This document shows, piece by piece, positions 1 to 12,100 of a DNA stretch of 64,000 bases; position 1 is the first letter of the stretch; the number at the start of each line of letters is the position of its first letter. A model generated the notes under the pieces. That model did not search any database. It worked only from the letters and a program-made list of their open reading frames with translations, and was not told the origin of the DNA. Made by a program: the position numbers and the translations under genes. The DNA is from Nemertoderma westbladi (Eukaryota > Xenacoelomorpha > Nemertodermatida > Nemertodermatidae): contig JAUCBJ010007128.1 of NCBI GenBank assembly GCA_032718475.1, positions 1 to 64,000 on the forward strand. Direction: 5' to 3'.

Positions 1-109
1 AGAACTAACATTGCAAAATCATCTTCTCTTTATCAGTGCATGTCCGTCTGGAATGAACTACCTGACAATGTCAAACATTTTCATGGTTCTAAACATTTTG
101 TACAATAGG
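1..109 (+). pseudogene. LINE ORF2 C-terminal fragment
   Basis: Frame 1 reads about 36 codons to a TAG at 106-108 and contains the segment SVWNELPDNVKHF. A W-N-x-L-P box followed by a short basic tail is the usual carboxy end of the reverse-transcriptase ORF of CR1/Jockey-type non-LTR retrotransposons. The fragment is cut by the window edge, so its upstream extent is unknown. It is a relic, not a host gene. The clade is not resolved. Confidence 0.5.
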
Positions 110-257
110 AATCTAAATAAACATATAATTTCACTCCAATCTGCTAGTGGCTAAATAAATAAGAATATCTAATTAGGGAGTAGCTGGGTCCATTAATTGG
201 ATTTATAATGCATTAATTTTTATTCTAATATAATATTTTATTATTATGTGTGTGTGA

Positions 258-345
258 GGGGGGGGGGGGGGGGGGTATGTTGGTGTATGTGTGTACGCGT
301 GCTGATAGGGTGGTGGGGGGGGGGGGGGGGGGGGGCGGGGGGGGG
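258..345. repeat. Two long poly-G tracts
   Basis: An 18-base G run at 258-275 is followed, after a GT-rich linker, by a 21-base run (315-335), one C, and nine more G (337-345). Any ORFs across this stretch are proline or glycine homopolymer artefacts. On the G strand the region could form G-quadruplexes. Confidence 0.85.
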
Positions 346-1675
346 ATCCTGTGTAAAACTGTACTTTTGTGGGGCGTAGCGTTTTTTTCACGTGCTGAGT
401 ATTTCACCGTCCAATTTTCAGGCTTTATATCAGAATGGGCCTTGATGTGTTTTTTCCACAACCATCTCCAATTTGTACTACTGGGACAATCTATAAGTTC
501 ACTTGTCTGTCTCAATAGTACACCATTCAGAAACAACTTTACTTTACTTCACTTTACTTAGTTTACTTTATATGTTTCCTATTTTTGTGTTATATACCGG
601 TATCGTATTAGGTTGTCTATGTCTATTATATAAATATGATATAACATAATAATTATAGGCTGGACGGGCCACACAACCGTTCCGAAATAATAAAAATAAA
701 ATAATAATAACAATTTCCCGGCAAAAATAGTAATAGGAAAATGTGAAAATATTGTGGGAAGCAATAATAGTAAAATACTGCAGTTCAATTGATTCGTAAC
801 ACAATTTAGTTTTTATTAAATAATAAATAAAGAGTAATTTAAGAATAAAATTAACATGCGAAATAAATGTATTACCTTTTTTTAATATTCTCTCGACACT
901 TCATTTACCTCGCGATAGTGAAAAACAAGTAAATACATTTTTTTCCCAACAAGCACATACCGGCACTTATTTATGTAAGTAAAGTGATGTGGCTACAGAA
1001 AAATATATTTTGTGCGAAATAATTTAATTTGGTATCAGATATAATTATATAAGTGGCGTTAATTTCATATTAAATAAAGTAGAATTACGAAATTGTCTTT
1101 ACATAATCGACAGATTCAATATTCTGGACAAAAAGATAATCTGATATAAATCAGGAAGGGTTGAGTTGTTCGGCTCTCTTTGTCCACAATGACGATTTAT
1201 TATTGGTGTCTCCCGGACTGTCTGTTAGTCTTTTGGCAAAAAAAGTTTTCTTACTTATTTATAATAAATAAATAACTAGAAGTTATTAAATCCGATACGA
1301 TGGTGTCACTAATTAATCACGGATGACGCTCCTCGGGTATTATACCTGTGTTACTAACTAATAACTGCCAATTAATTAATTCCGTATATTTATTCGGTAA
1401 ATGTTTGCCATAAAATATTCCGGGAATATCTTCCGAACGGCTATTCTGCATATCGAATGGGACGATGAATTAATAATGTTGGCCTTGAATAGTATTAGAT
1501 TGTAAAATTAAATAACGTTGTCAAAACGTGTAAGACGGTTGTCAGCGTTGTCTCCGGTTAGAAAGACAGCGGTGACAGACAGCTGGACGGACAGCGGTGG
1601 TTGCTAGGCGGGGCATCAGGTCCGTTTGTTTCTATGGTAACCAACACGGAATAAACACAATATACCGCCTCTATT
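346..1675. other. AT-rich non-coding stretch
   Basis: I see no credible gene here. The sequence is AT-rich with many TAATAA and TTTATT strings; those in the part nearest 1676 could serve as polyadenylation signals for the phosphatase gene that ends at 1676 on the minus strand. No repeat boundary was recognised. Confidence 0.5.
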
Positions 1676-3691
1676 CTACTTGAAGTAAACCACCATAGCG
1701 GTAATGTTGTCCCTGGATTCACCCTCCTTGGCTCTCTGGACCAAGGCGTCGACGGCACTCTGTCCCGTACACTGTCCCACTATCCCCGGGACATCCCTCG
1801 GGGCCACCCCGTCCCACAGCCCGTCCGTGCCCAGCACCACGAACTCCTCGCTCCCGTCCAGCTCCACGCAGCTCACCTCGGCCTCCCCCGACACGTAGGG
1901 CTTGTGTTCGGCGTCCCCCACGGAGCGGGACACCCCGAGGGTCCCGTTCACGCGCCACGCCCCGAACCAGACGACGACGCCGCCCAGGGACTCGATCCGG
2001 CTCCGCTCCGACTCCGGGGTGTGGGGCCGCATCAGCCGGACCGGAACGCCCCCGCCGCGGTAGAGCCACGCCTGGGAGTCGCCCAGCCAGACTGTGTAGA
2101 GACGGGAGCCCCGGATGTAGACGGAGACCAGGGTAGAGCCGCTCCGCAGCTCCTCTCTACAGGCCCTGTAAGGGAATACGTTTATTAGTTGAGCTACAGT
2201 AAGTCGGGAAAAATATAACCACAATTAATATAAAAACTGAATTTGGCCGCGGAAAACTGGCAATTATGATAAGCTATTCCCTCGTAAAAGCGTTAAGAAG
2301 AGGGAGTTTATATGCCGTTGCTTGGTGGTAACAAATCAGTTATAAATACAATGATGCAGTGTGACGAAAAGCGTTCTATATATAACAAAAACTTATATTG
2401 GTAGAAATAAAGTAAAAGGAAGTAGAGCTTTCGCTAACTATTATTACTTTCTCGCATCCAATTTAGTGTCTCTCGGGTTCTGTCATTTTAGAAAGTTGTA
2501 TTTCTAAAAACATGAAAAACTTAATCGGCAAATAATAATTATCTATTGCATGGTAAATAATGTAAAACATTAATTTCACTATTAGTGAAAATATGTTGTT
2601 CCACGTTATTTAACATGCAATACGTAGTTTTATTTTAAATGGAACGTTATTTTCACGACGTTATTATTAATATATTAGTTTCATTTAGTGCATCTCAAAT
2701 TAAAGCATTATGACATATTGGAAATCAGGAAAATAATGTAAATGGTGTGAAAATTATGTAAAAGGTGTGAGGATAATGTAGTTGATTGTTAAACGCCTTT
2801 ACTATGGAGGGAGTTAAAATAACGAAAAATAACTGTGAAAAGATAGATTGGCCGGATAAAACGATAAAATGTTAAGTAAAAATACAAGTAAACCAACTTC
2901 TCGATAAAACTAAGATCCATATCGTAACAGATTTCCTTAAGGAACTCCCTGACATTCTCTTGCGTTCCGTTCGGCACGGAACGGACACGGAACGGGAACT
3001 GCACCGCAACGAACTCGGCCGCCTCGACTCCGCGATGTCCGTCGCAAACGGAGTAAACCGAACCGGACTCGGAGAGCCCGGGATCGATTAGTTCGCGAAC
3101 CGCCGCTCGGTCCTCCATCCTACGACGGCCGTTCCGGCACTGGGCCACGAACGCCGATCTCCGACGCACTGACGAAACGTCCACCCAACTCGGGGCGGTA
3201 CCGCGCTCCTTAACGTTGTCGCAGACGCTGAGTAAGTTACGAGCCGCGACGGAACAACTCATCTTGATTTGCTCCGTCGAGTCTGTGAGCTCCGATTCGA
3301 CACCCGTTCGGGTTTCCGTGAGCCGCGATGAATCTGCAGAGGGTATAAACGAACTGGACTTCTGTTGATTCACGTGATTTCGCACCATCTTATCGCACAG
3401 ACCACAAAGAAGGACGTTGGGTATATCTACTCCAGCCTGGGTTATTGCGTCCATATACCTTCCCCATAGGTCGGCCTGTTCGCACAAAGATAGTTTATCT
3501 GAATCTCCGCGAGTTTCCGATATTTCTGAGGGGTCGACGTCACTGACTTCCGGTACACAGAGACATTCTGACTCGCATTCCTTTTGTTGACAGAAGTATT
3601 CGATTCTGAGCCGCTCAATAACGTGGTCGATTAACGATAAGAAATGTTCCATTTCTGGTTTACCTTCATTCGTCAGTTCACATTCTGACAT
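1676..3691 (-). CDS. PP2C-family protein phosphatase (PPM1E/F, POPX-like), two exons
   Basis: A metal-dependent Ser/Thr phosphatase, read as join of 2898-3691 (exon 1) and 1676-2165 (exon 2), giving 427 residues; human PPM1F is of similar length. The 732-bp intron begins GTTGGT and ends TTACAG, and the split lysine codon rejoins in frame. The first ~180 residues are poorly conserved and acidic. The catalytic domain then shows RMEDR (~190), VCDGHRG (~213), GDSQAW (~292), RVNGTLGVSRSVGD, KPYVSGEAE, GTDGLWD (~376) and SRDNITAMVV near the end. Order and spacing match PPM1F. One oddity is DGHRG where the family usually has DGHGG; the metal-binding Asp remains. Members of this subfamily act on p21-activated and CaM kinases; that role is inferred from homology. 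Both exons are much more GC-rich than their surroundings. Start chosen at the first ATG of the open exon; an upstream non-coding exon is possible. Confidence 0.85.
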
Positions 3692-4926
3692 TACAGCATT
3701 ATTATTGTTGTTGTTGCACCTGATACATCTGTACCACTACCACTATTACTGTATTACACTACACCACTGTTATTAGTGTTAGGCCTACTGCTGTACTGTT
3801 ATTAGCATTATCTCTAGGCCTAGCTGCCTAGGCCAGTAGGCCTATCTGTATCTATCTTACCTTACAATCTGGCAAATTTAACATAAACTACAGCCTTTGA
3901 AAGGATTAGGCTACTGCTGTACTGGTATCTAGCCATTCTTCTTGCAAGCACAACCCTACAACAACAGCTATGATTGTCAGTAATTGTCAGATTGTTGGGG
4001 TAAATCATTTCGATCTACGAGTAGGCCTGTCAATCAGCCTGTATCAATGCAGCAATGCGTAGTTTGCAACTTTCAATGCTGTCATTTACGGGTCTGCCGG
4101 CCAGCCGGCAGGGCCAGACTGCCAGACTTAGCGGTACTGCCTTTTTAATAATTACAAGTACGGTACCGGTACCGGTATATGTTTTAGGAAAGGACTACTA
4201 TTGCAGTATTGAAAGCTTCAGTAGTCCTTGGTTTTATAACTACAGAACTACAGAACTACGGGTACTGGAGTACCGGTAGTTTTGAAACTACACTTGTAGA
4301 ACTTCGCATAGGTCTGTAGGTGCTACTAATATTTTTCATTCCAGGTCCGGTAGGGCAGTGCAGCAGTAGTTCAAAGAGAGAGGGAGGTTGCTAGTAATCT
4401 TCTAACAGTCTAATCAGCAAATTGGCTAATTTACCAGTCCGCTGTTTGTAGTTACCTACAAAAGATGGACAGGTACCTGACTGCAATACTTCCGTCCGAA
4501 ACGTGCGCCAGATAATTGAAACATCTGATGATTAGTTCGGAACATAATACTAGAAATTATTTTTCGTCCTACAGTCAGACAGTATTCAATATTCATATAA
4601 TCTGCGATTCTCCAGAATTATATCATTTCATTGGCCAATCAATGTGTTACCATGTCAATAATTAACAATTCAATATACTGTATGTATCTATTATTGCACT
4701 TGAATTATATTACAGTCTGACAGTATATTGATGTGTTGTTCGGGTTGAACGCTCAGATTGGAATTCGCTTTCATTTTATTAAGGGGAGGGGGTAGCACCC
4801 CCAAATTGAACCTCACATTTTTGTGTCTCTGGACCATAAAATTGGGTGAAAATTATTTTTCCTGCTACTAAACATCGTCTGGACTGTCTGAGAATATATA
4901 AATCAAATATTTTTAAAATTGGCCCG
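3692..4926. other. Non-coding, rich in CCGG and AGGCCT palindromes
   Basis: No coding signal. The first part, upstream of the phosphatase start, is full of trinucleotide-like ATT/GTT and TAGGCCTA motifs, and 4160-4185 is a run of overlapping GGTACC and ACCGGT palindromes. It may hold the phosphatase promoter, but no specific element can be picked out. Confidence 0.4.
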
Positions 4927-5205
4927 CTATTTCTCCACCAATATTTGTTGAAAATTGTCGAAATTTGGATTATAAGTTCACAAGAACCCTGCATCCAATT
5001 CTTCTTAACAAATTTTGCCTCAATTGCTCTGGAGCCTTTTTAGAACAAAAAGGCCCCAAAAAAGGGCTTTTTTGGACCTTTTTGATATAAAAAGGCTCCA
5101 GGGCATTTCCAACCAAATTTGTTAAGAAGAAGTATGGAGAAGGGTAATCTTAACAACTGTACCAAATTTCAACTTATTTCAGTTAAAATTGGCGGAGAAA
5201 TACCT
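4927..5205. repeat. Imperfect fold-back element
   Basis: Two arms are inverted copies of each other. The best part pairs 4999-5041 with 5089-5131 (shared TTCTTCTTAACAAATTT and GGAGCCTTTTT), and weaker similarity continues outward through TATTTCTCC.CCAAT to about 4927 and 5205. The central 47 bases carry further small inverted A/T-rich repeats. This looks like a MITE-type or fold-back element. No target duplication was found. Confidence 0.5.
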
Positions 5206-5223
5206 TTTTTCATGAAGCAGTAG

Positions 5224-7517
5224 TGTTAAACTAGCGCGACCCTTATACTAACAGCAGAACTGTTTAACAGACAAATACCCGTATACTTCTCTGCCAACCT
5301 AATAAGTTCCCGCCTAACCAATAAGGCACCAAGACTGCTCTACTGTTAAATAAAGGTGATCAGGAGCGTGCTATTACTAAATGTAGGGCTGCTAAATACA
5401 AAACAGCTACTTACCGTTAGATGGCGCTAATCTGCCGTCCGCTAATAATTTTTACTAAATTTACACGGCTCCTGCAAAATCGCTTGTTCCTTTCTCTGCC
5501 GATCGCTCGACAGAGAGCTAACTGTTCGAATCTATGAGCCACGCGGGAATAACCAAAACAACAAACCCGAATCGGCTCCCTAAGCTTACTTAAGACGAGT
5601 GCGAGGGGCTTTGCACTCAGAGTGTATTCTTACGCCTAATTCTACTACTATAATACGATAATGTCTAAGTTCTTTCTAATCGCGAATACTGGGGGTTCCC
5701 CAACGGAATGTGTGAATGCGAGAATATTTAAAATAATCAAATGTGGTACAGTACGCTGCCTTCACGTGTGTGTAAAACCCACTCCGGGTCTAAACTTGCC
5801 TGTAGCTGGCTTTAGGCCAGCAAATTACTAGTGTTTTTGAATACTGAATAATGCGATCTAGCTTATTGCCCACTAATGCAAATAACCGCTCAGCGTGAAT
5901 AGTTTACGGTACTCTAATTATTACCTTAGCTACTCTCCGCTATGCTGCGTACTAATTCTTAATTTCACTAACTAATTACAGTCACAAATATGTAACGGCG
6001 TACTAATTACTAAGTATTCCAGAATGCGCAATTCTAATTTATTACGCAATGAGTCACATTAGCAACAGCCTAATATACCGTATTACTTTGACCTAATCAA
6101 TAATTAATTACAGTAATCTAAGAAATAGAAATCAATCAAAGAGAAAGGGGGCGCCTATCTAAGCGTTCGTAATCTTAGGCACACTTCAGTAACACACCAA
6201 TCAGCGTCAGCAATCATAGCTCGCAATTATGCAGTTCACTACTGTGTAGTCCGCAATTGTGCAATTCACTTTCTACACTGATCATCAACACTAATACTAA
6301 CACTGTAATGCGTACAGGCCCCTCCCGGGTACGTCTAGGCTTCCTAACTAACCCAATTCCTGCCCCCCTAATGCTAAAATAGAGACAAAACCTGGATCAT
6401 CAGCCCCCTAATTACCGTACCAGCGAGTGGTCTACACGCCACAATGCAAGTTGCCCGACCGCAACGGTGACCCCGCCAGCGTTGCTCGCCTTTGAATCCT
6501 CCACTCCCTTCGTCGCTAACCCCCCGATGTGCCCACCGCCTACCGGTACCTTAGCCCTCCATCCGGATTAATAGCTACCGTAGCGGCACATGCAAATCAC
6601 AAAAGTCTGACAGTCTCAGAAAATCCCGTAGGATTATTGCGTCGAAAGGAATTACATAGAACCATTAACTAAAGGGTAGAAATCATAGTTCCACTTGTAA
6701 TTGGCAGTAATCGTTGAGATTGATTGAGAAACACAAACAAGAATCAAACAGAAATTGCAACTTAGCGAATCATTGCAAGAAACAAAAAGGGCAGTAATTT
6801 ACACAAAAAAATATAGAAAACTAAGCACGTGATTGAGAAAATCATTAACTGATGTAGCAGAAGGGGATATGTTGTTGTGTTGTACAGACATACCGGCACA
6901 GCGCCAATTTATAGGTGATTTTAGAAGGATGATGCAATCGGTCTCTCATTAATTCGAGAGGGATGATGCAATCGATCTCTCATTGGCTCCCCAATCCGCC
7001 CCACCATCAGACCAACCTGGAAGCAGTTAGGCCAATAAGGAAGCCGGATTGTGAACCTCAGGGCTTCTAAATCGCAAATTATTACCATATATGGTAATGG
7101 ATCATGACCCTGGCTACTGAATGGTTAGGACTGCGTTCCTATGCTAGCCCTGTCGAGGCTAATAACAGCAAGCCCATATCCAGGGTCCAACAAGAACTTG
7201 CTACCCTGGAACTATCTACCTATATCCTAATACAAAATTACATAGGTAGGACTACATACTATACAAAATGGATGAATTCAAAATATATGGGCGTTTTAAC
7301 TTCCTTATCTAAATATCACCGCCACTATGCCTTATCTAAATAATTATACTGCACAATGACAAACATATTATACTGTATAATGGCTAATAATGTGGATACA
7401 GCGCCATATACCGTAACAAGTAGTATAACTATATTATTAGTTTTGTTTTGTTTTATTAGTTTTTTGCATCGTGTTAAGGGGTAGGGAAATCCTAGCCTTT
7501 ATAGTTTTTCCGGTTTT
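5224..7517 (-). repeat. BEL/Pao 3' LTR (long form)
   Basis: Collinear with 16841-18914. It contains 220 bases (6469-6688) that are absent from the other LTR, which accounts exactly for the length difference of 2294 versus 2074 bp. Integrase translation runs a few codons into the shared edge, stopping at 7499. LTRs over 2 kb are long for BEL/Pao elements. The LTR also holds a plus-strand 79-codon ORF at 7104-7343 that is conserved in the other copy. Confidence 0.85.
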
Positions 7518-9132
7518 CCTGTCTCGATGCGTGTCTCTTCCAATAACACAATATCTTGGACCGGTCGGTCCAAGGTGTGTAAACCATTAGTTTTACACTT
7601 CTTTGGGTGCGGACACTTGCACCTAATTTTCACAGTGACTGTGCGCACTATGTTTTGCACGTCGGGGTGTATGTGCAAGATGACTCCTGTCTCCCAGTAT
7701 TTTCTCTTGACAATCGGCTCGGTTATTAATACGTAGTCTCCTCTTTGGAGGCTCCGAACCGTTTTGTACCACTTTGTTCTGGTGGATATGGTGGGAAGAT
7801 AGTATTCCCGCCAATATTCCCAGAATGTGTACGCCACAAATTGAGTCACTTTCCAGCTTTTACGACTATATAGGTCGGCACTAATGGGTTCTGATGCCGG
7901 CACAAGAAATGCTGGACTCTGCATTAGCAAATGATTCGGCGTTAATGCAACACCGTCTGGCAACATAGCTATCGGCCTCGAGTTTAGGGTATGCTCGATT
8001 TCAATGAAAGCTGTAACCAGTACGTCGTCGGTAAGTTGTTTGTTCACAGGCAATGTTTTTGCAATAGCCTGCTTTACAGAGCGAACCAAACGCTCCCAAC
8101 TTCCTCCTCTCCAAGGACTTTCTGGAGTATTGAATCTCCATTGTACTCTTTGCGGCAAAAGTGCTGCAGAAATTTCTTTATTCTGTGCCGCTTTATGAGC
8201 CGCGTTCAACTCGCTATTCCCTCCGACAAAGTTTGTACCCTTGTCGGAGTAGAACGCCTTTACTAGTCCTCTCCTGGCCATAAATCTCTTTAAGGCCAGG
8301 AGCAGAGATTTGGTCGACATGTCTGCCACACGCTCGATATGTATGGCTCTACTAGCCATACATGTCAGTAGCAGACCCCATCGCTTGTGGGTCAGCCGTC
8401 CACTCTTTGCCTCAATCGGACCAAAACAATCCACCCCTGTATTCGTAAAGCGTGGGTCATATGCCTGCACTCTCGCTTCCGGGAGTTCAGCCATCTCCTG
8501 TTCCAATACTCTGGCATTCACCCTCTTGCAAACCAGACAGGCGTCGTACATAATGCCTACTGCCCTGCTTGGCTGCAATAGAATGAATCGCTGTCTTGCT
8601 GCCGACAAACAGTGTAACCTTCCCGCGTGATGCAACCTCTTGTGTATGTCCCATAGAATCGCTCTTTGCAATTCTATTGGGTGACTAGGGATTATCACTG
8701 GGAACCGAAACTGTGAGTTTATGTCGACAGTCTGGATTCTCGATCTATGACAAATTAAACCCTTATGGATTAATGGACTCCATTTTCTAAGGGGTTTATA
8801 GAGAACTGGTCGTTGAGCCGATAATAGATGGAATTCTTTCGGGAAGGCACACATTTGATAATGCTTCAAATGCTTTAATTCCGCTTGATCAATCTCATCC
8901 TCTGTCAGAGGTTGTTTCAATTTCTGAATTCGCTCATTATTAGTGCTCAATTGTTCTCCCAAATGTTTCGAATGTTTTAAACAAAGGTACAAAATGTATC
9001 GGCTTAACCACGCAGTTCTTTTACAAATTGTCAGCCAAGAGGCAGACGAATTTAGTAATTTGTCATAAACACTGCATGACTCTAATGCCAGCGACAGTTG
9101 TCCGCTAACCAGTGGAAGTTTTTCTGTCCGTC
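7499..9132 (-). CDS. BEL/Pao integrase region (3' part of pol)
   Basis: About 544 codons open from just below a TGA near 9135 down to the stop at 7499. The amino end has the SASWLTICKRTAWLSRYI segment typical of the pre-integrase region of BEL pol. The zinc-binding part shows HKRLHH followed by CLVCKR. The DDE catalytic triad is visible as GVDCFGPI, FYSDKGTNF and PWRGGSWERL, at normal BEL spacing. The carboxy end holds the chromatin or DNA-binding tail. It has no natural start of its own: in an active element it would be part of the polyprotein, and here it lies in a different frame from the RT-RNase H segment, overlapping it around 9082-9132. It inserts retroelement cDNA into host DNA. Confidence 0.85.
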
Positions 9133-12100
9133 ACTTACCAACTGTGACTCTGGTTTAGTCTGTAAGGGCGGTTTTATGTCATAACCTACCCTTCCTGACC
9201 TAGTAGTCACGTAAGTCTGTAGGTCTGACAGGTCTCCGGGCCGCTCCAATGACTCTTCAGGCCGCTCCAATGACTTGAGTTTGGCTTTAGACTTTGACTT
9301 AGAGACTTTCTCCACTTTAACTTCTGCATCTTCAGGCATCGGATTGGTCACTATCTTTAGTCGCTCTGGCCAATGTTCCTGTGTCCTTGTTAGAAAATCA
9401 GGTCCATGCAACCAAAACTCCTGCGACTCTTCCTGACAGAATTCCGCCGGCATAGCACCTCTCGAAGTTATGTCGGCCGGGTTCAACACTCCCGGACAAT
9501 GTCTCCATTGTTCCTTCGTCGAAAAGTCGACGATCTGAGCGCGTCTGTTGGCCACAAATGTCTTTAGTGCTATATTGTCGGCCGCAATGTATACTAACAC
9601 TAAGGATGCGTCCGTCCAATAGAATAAAGTCAATGTCGTGTCTAACTCCTCTATTATCTGCTTACTTACCTCGACTGAAACTACTGCCGCCTGCAACTCT
9701 GCACGAGGGACAGTCATATATTTGACCGGCATTGTCTTTGATCTAGAAGTCACAAAGGCCGTCTCAAACTTGTCCTGACTTACCTCTCGGCGAAGGTAGG
9801 CTACCATACCAAAGCCGGTGTCACTTGCGTCACTAAATAAGTGGAGTTCGAGATCAGCTGGAAATACCAGCTGATTCGGAAAGTAGGATTGGGGTACATC
9901 TATATTTTTCAATAGATGCAACTCGGCTTCCCACTCTCTCCACTGCTTTGCATGTATGGGAGATATTGGTTCGTCCCACTCTAGGTTGGACAACCAAATT
10001 TTCCTCATGCACGCTCGTGCCTGTAATATTACCGGACTGATAAAGTTCATCGGGTCAAATAGTCTACTTAACGTCGATAAGCAAATTCTCTTTGTCAAAA
10101 CTTTGTCTGGGCTACTGGGCTCAAATCTAACTCTTACCTGGAACTTATCCGTGTTCGGGTTCCAAGCGAGTCCCAGTACTCGCGCCATGGGGATGGGTTC
10201 TACCCCCAATTCAATGTCTCCGCTCCCGCGATCTTTCACAGGGAACGACTCTAATAGGGCCTCCGAATTAGTAGTGAACTTGGTCAGAGGAAAACCCCCT
10301 GTGGCCAAGCACTCTTGCAGGCCGTGAGCCACTTCTATGGCTTGTTCCGCTGTGTCCTTGGACACCAATCCGTCGTCCATATAGAAGTTTCTCAAGATGG
10401 ACTCGATAACCTCTACTGGGTACTTACCAATCTGGGCTGTTGCCGTTTTCTTATGAACAAACAGCGTGTCGTTTGGACTATCGCGGGCGCCAAATATCCT
10501 AACGTACATCTGGTATGTAACCACTGGGCCGGATAAGTCTTCATTCTCATACCAGAGAAACCGAAGGCTATCCTGGTCTGCCTTACAGGCTCTTACTTGG
10601 TGGAACATCGCCTCGATGTCACAAGTAAATGCGAATCGCCGCTGTCTAAAACGCAACAGTATTCCAATCAAATAATTGTTCAGGTTGGGTCCGTCCATCA
10701 ACTCTGAATTCATGGACATACCTCTGTAGACTGCTGCGCAGTCGTTGACTACTCGGACTTTGTCAGGTTTGTCAGGGTGAGTCACGTAGTGGTGTGGGAG
10801 GTAATAAGTCTGGTCCGTCACTAAGTCAGGGTCCTTTACCTTCACAGCAAATCCCTTGGCGAAATAGTTGTTGATCTGGGCGCAATACTTCTCCCTAATG
10901 TCCGGATTCTTTAACAACCGAGCCCTTACTCCGTTCAATCTTTTCAAGGCTAAGCTGTAGTTGTTCTCCAACTTAGGAGGTTGTCGACGCCACAACATTC
11001 CAACTTCAAAATGTCCAGTCGGTAGTAGACGTATGGTATCTTCCATCATCTCCAGCGACCGTTTCTCATCAGTAGACATGGTTAGGTCATATCCACCGGG
11101 TTCCATTGCGTCCCTATCCAGCCATTCGACGGTTCTGGCTCCTGTCTCGAGGTCCTGGCGTATCAATTCCTTCTGCAATTCCTTCTCACTGTATTGGAAA
11201 ATGTCTAGGTCTCGATATTTAGCCACTTGACCCTCCACTATGTCGGTATAAGTCAAAACGTTACTTAGATAGGTAGCGTGGGCCGCTGAACCAGACCCAC
11301 GGGTCTGATAACAGTAGTCCTCGGGTTCACTATCTGTCCGGTCGTTAAGAAGTGGTTCCGACAACCTAACATTATCGGGAATCAACTCCTCGTCCGACTC
11401 GCTAACGTCACTATAATGGTCAATACAGGTTCTCCTAAACTCGTCTAAGTCTGGTGGTTCTACTAATGGTGGTTCAGTTATAGGCTGTAATTCGTCGTAT
11501 CTATCTATTGGCTTGTCGCCACCTGTAAACTCATAAGACATAGGTACTCGTGTATACCAACCTAGTATAGTCCTATGGGCATGTGGTCCATTGACATGCG
11601 GCTCAGCTGGTCTCGTTTCCCATATCTGGTGTGCGATCAGCTGTTCTGCACCAATCAACATAGAAACATTTCTATAACCTACCTGGTGTCTGGGTACTCT
11701 GAGCTTGTCAAAATACTCCTGTGCTATGGGACTCATCGGCGGCACCTTACCTAACTGCCTGCCGAACCCCTTCATAGCTAGACACTTGAATCCGTCCAAT
11801 GGCAAAGCTTTCTGTTCTTGTCGAGTATGTTGGTCTCTCGGAAGTAGGGAGTCTAGGTCCACCGAAATTCTGTGTCCCTTGAGGTCTCCTACTCCATGCA
11901 TAGACTTCAACTCTATTTGGATCTCCTCGGCGTCTTGGAAGCTAGAAACGGCTCTCGCCACTTCCTCGTCGATATACGATAATGTGGACGCAGTGTCCAA
12001 CATCACGTATATCCGCTTCGATCCCTTATCTCCAGTAAGTTTCACCGGAATCACGCTAAATATTTCCGACGTGGCCGATGATAAATACGTCCGCGCGCTG

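Noticed and set aside
203-561. Proline- or glycine-rich ORFs around the poly-G tracts
   Set aside because: They are translations of homopolymers and microsatellites with no other protein character.
1704-2188. Plus-strand and alternate minus-strand ORFs over the phosphatase exon
   Set aside because: GC-rich coding DNA keeps other frames open; only the PP2C frame has motifs and correct splice phase.
4779-5043. Two opposing ORFs of 65-71 codons
   Set aside because: They lie in a fold-back repeat, overlap on both strands and have no recognisable motif.
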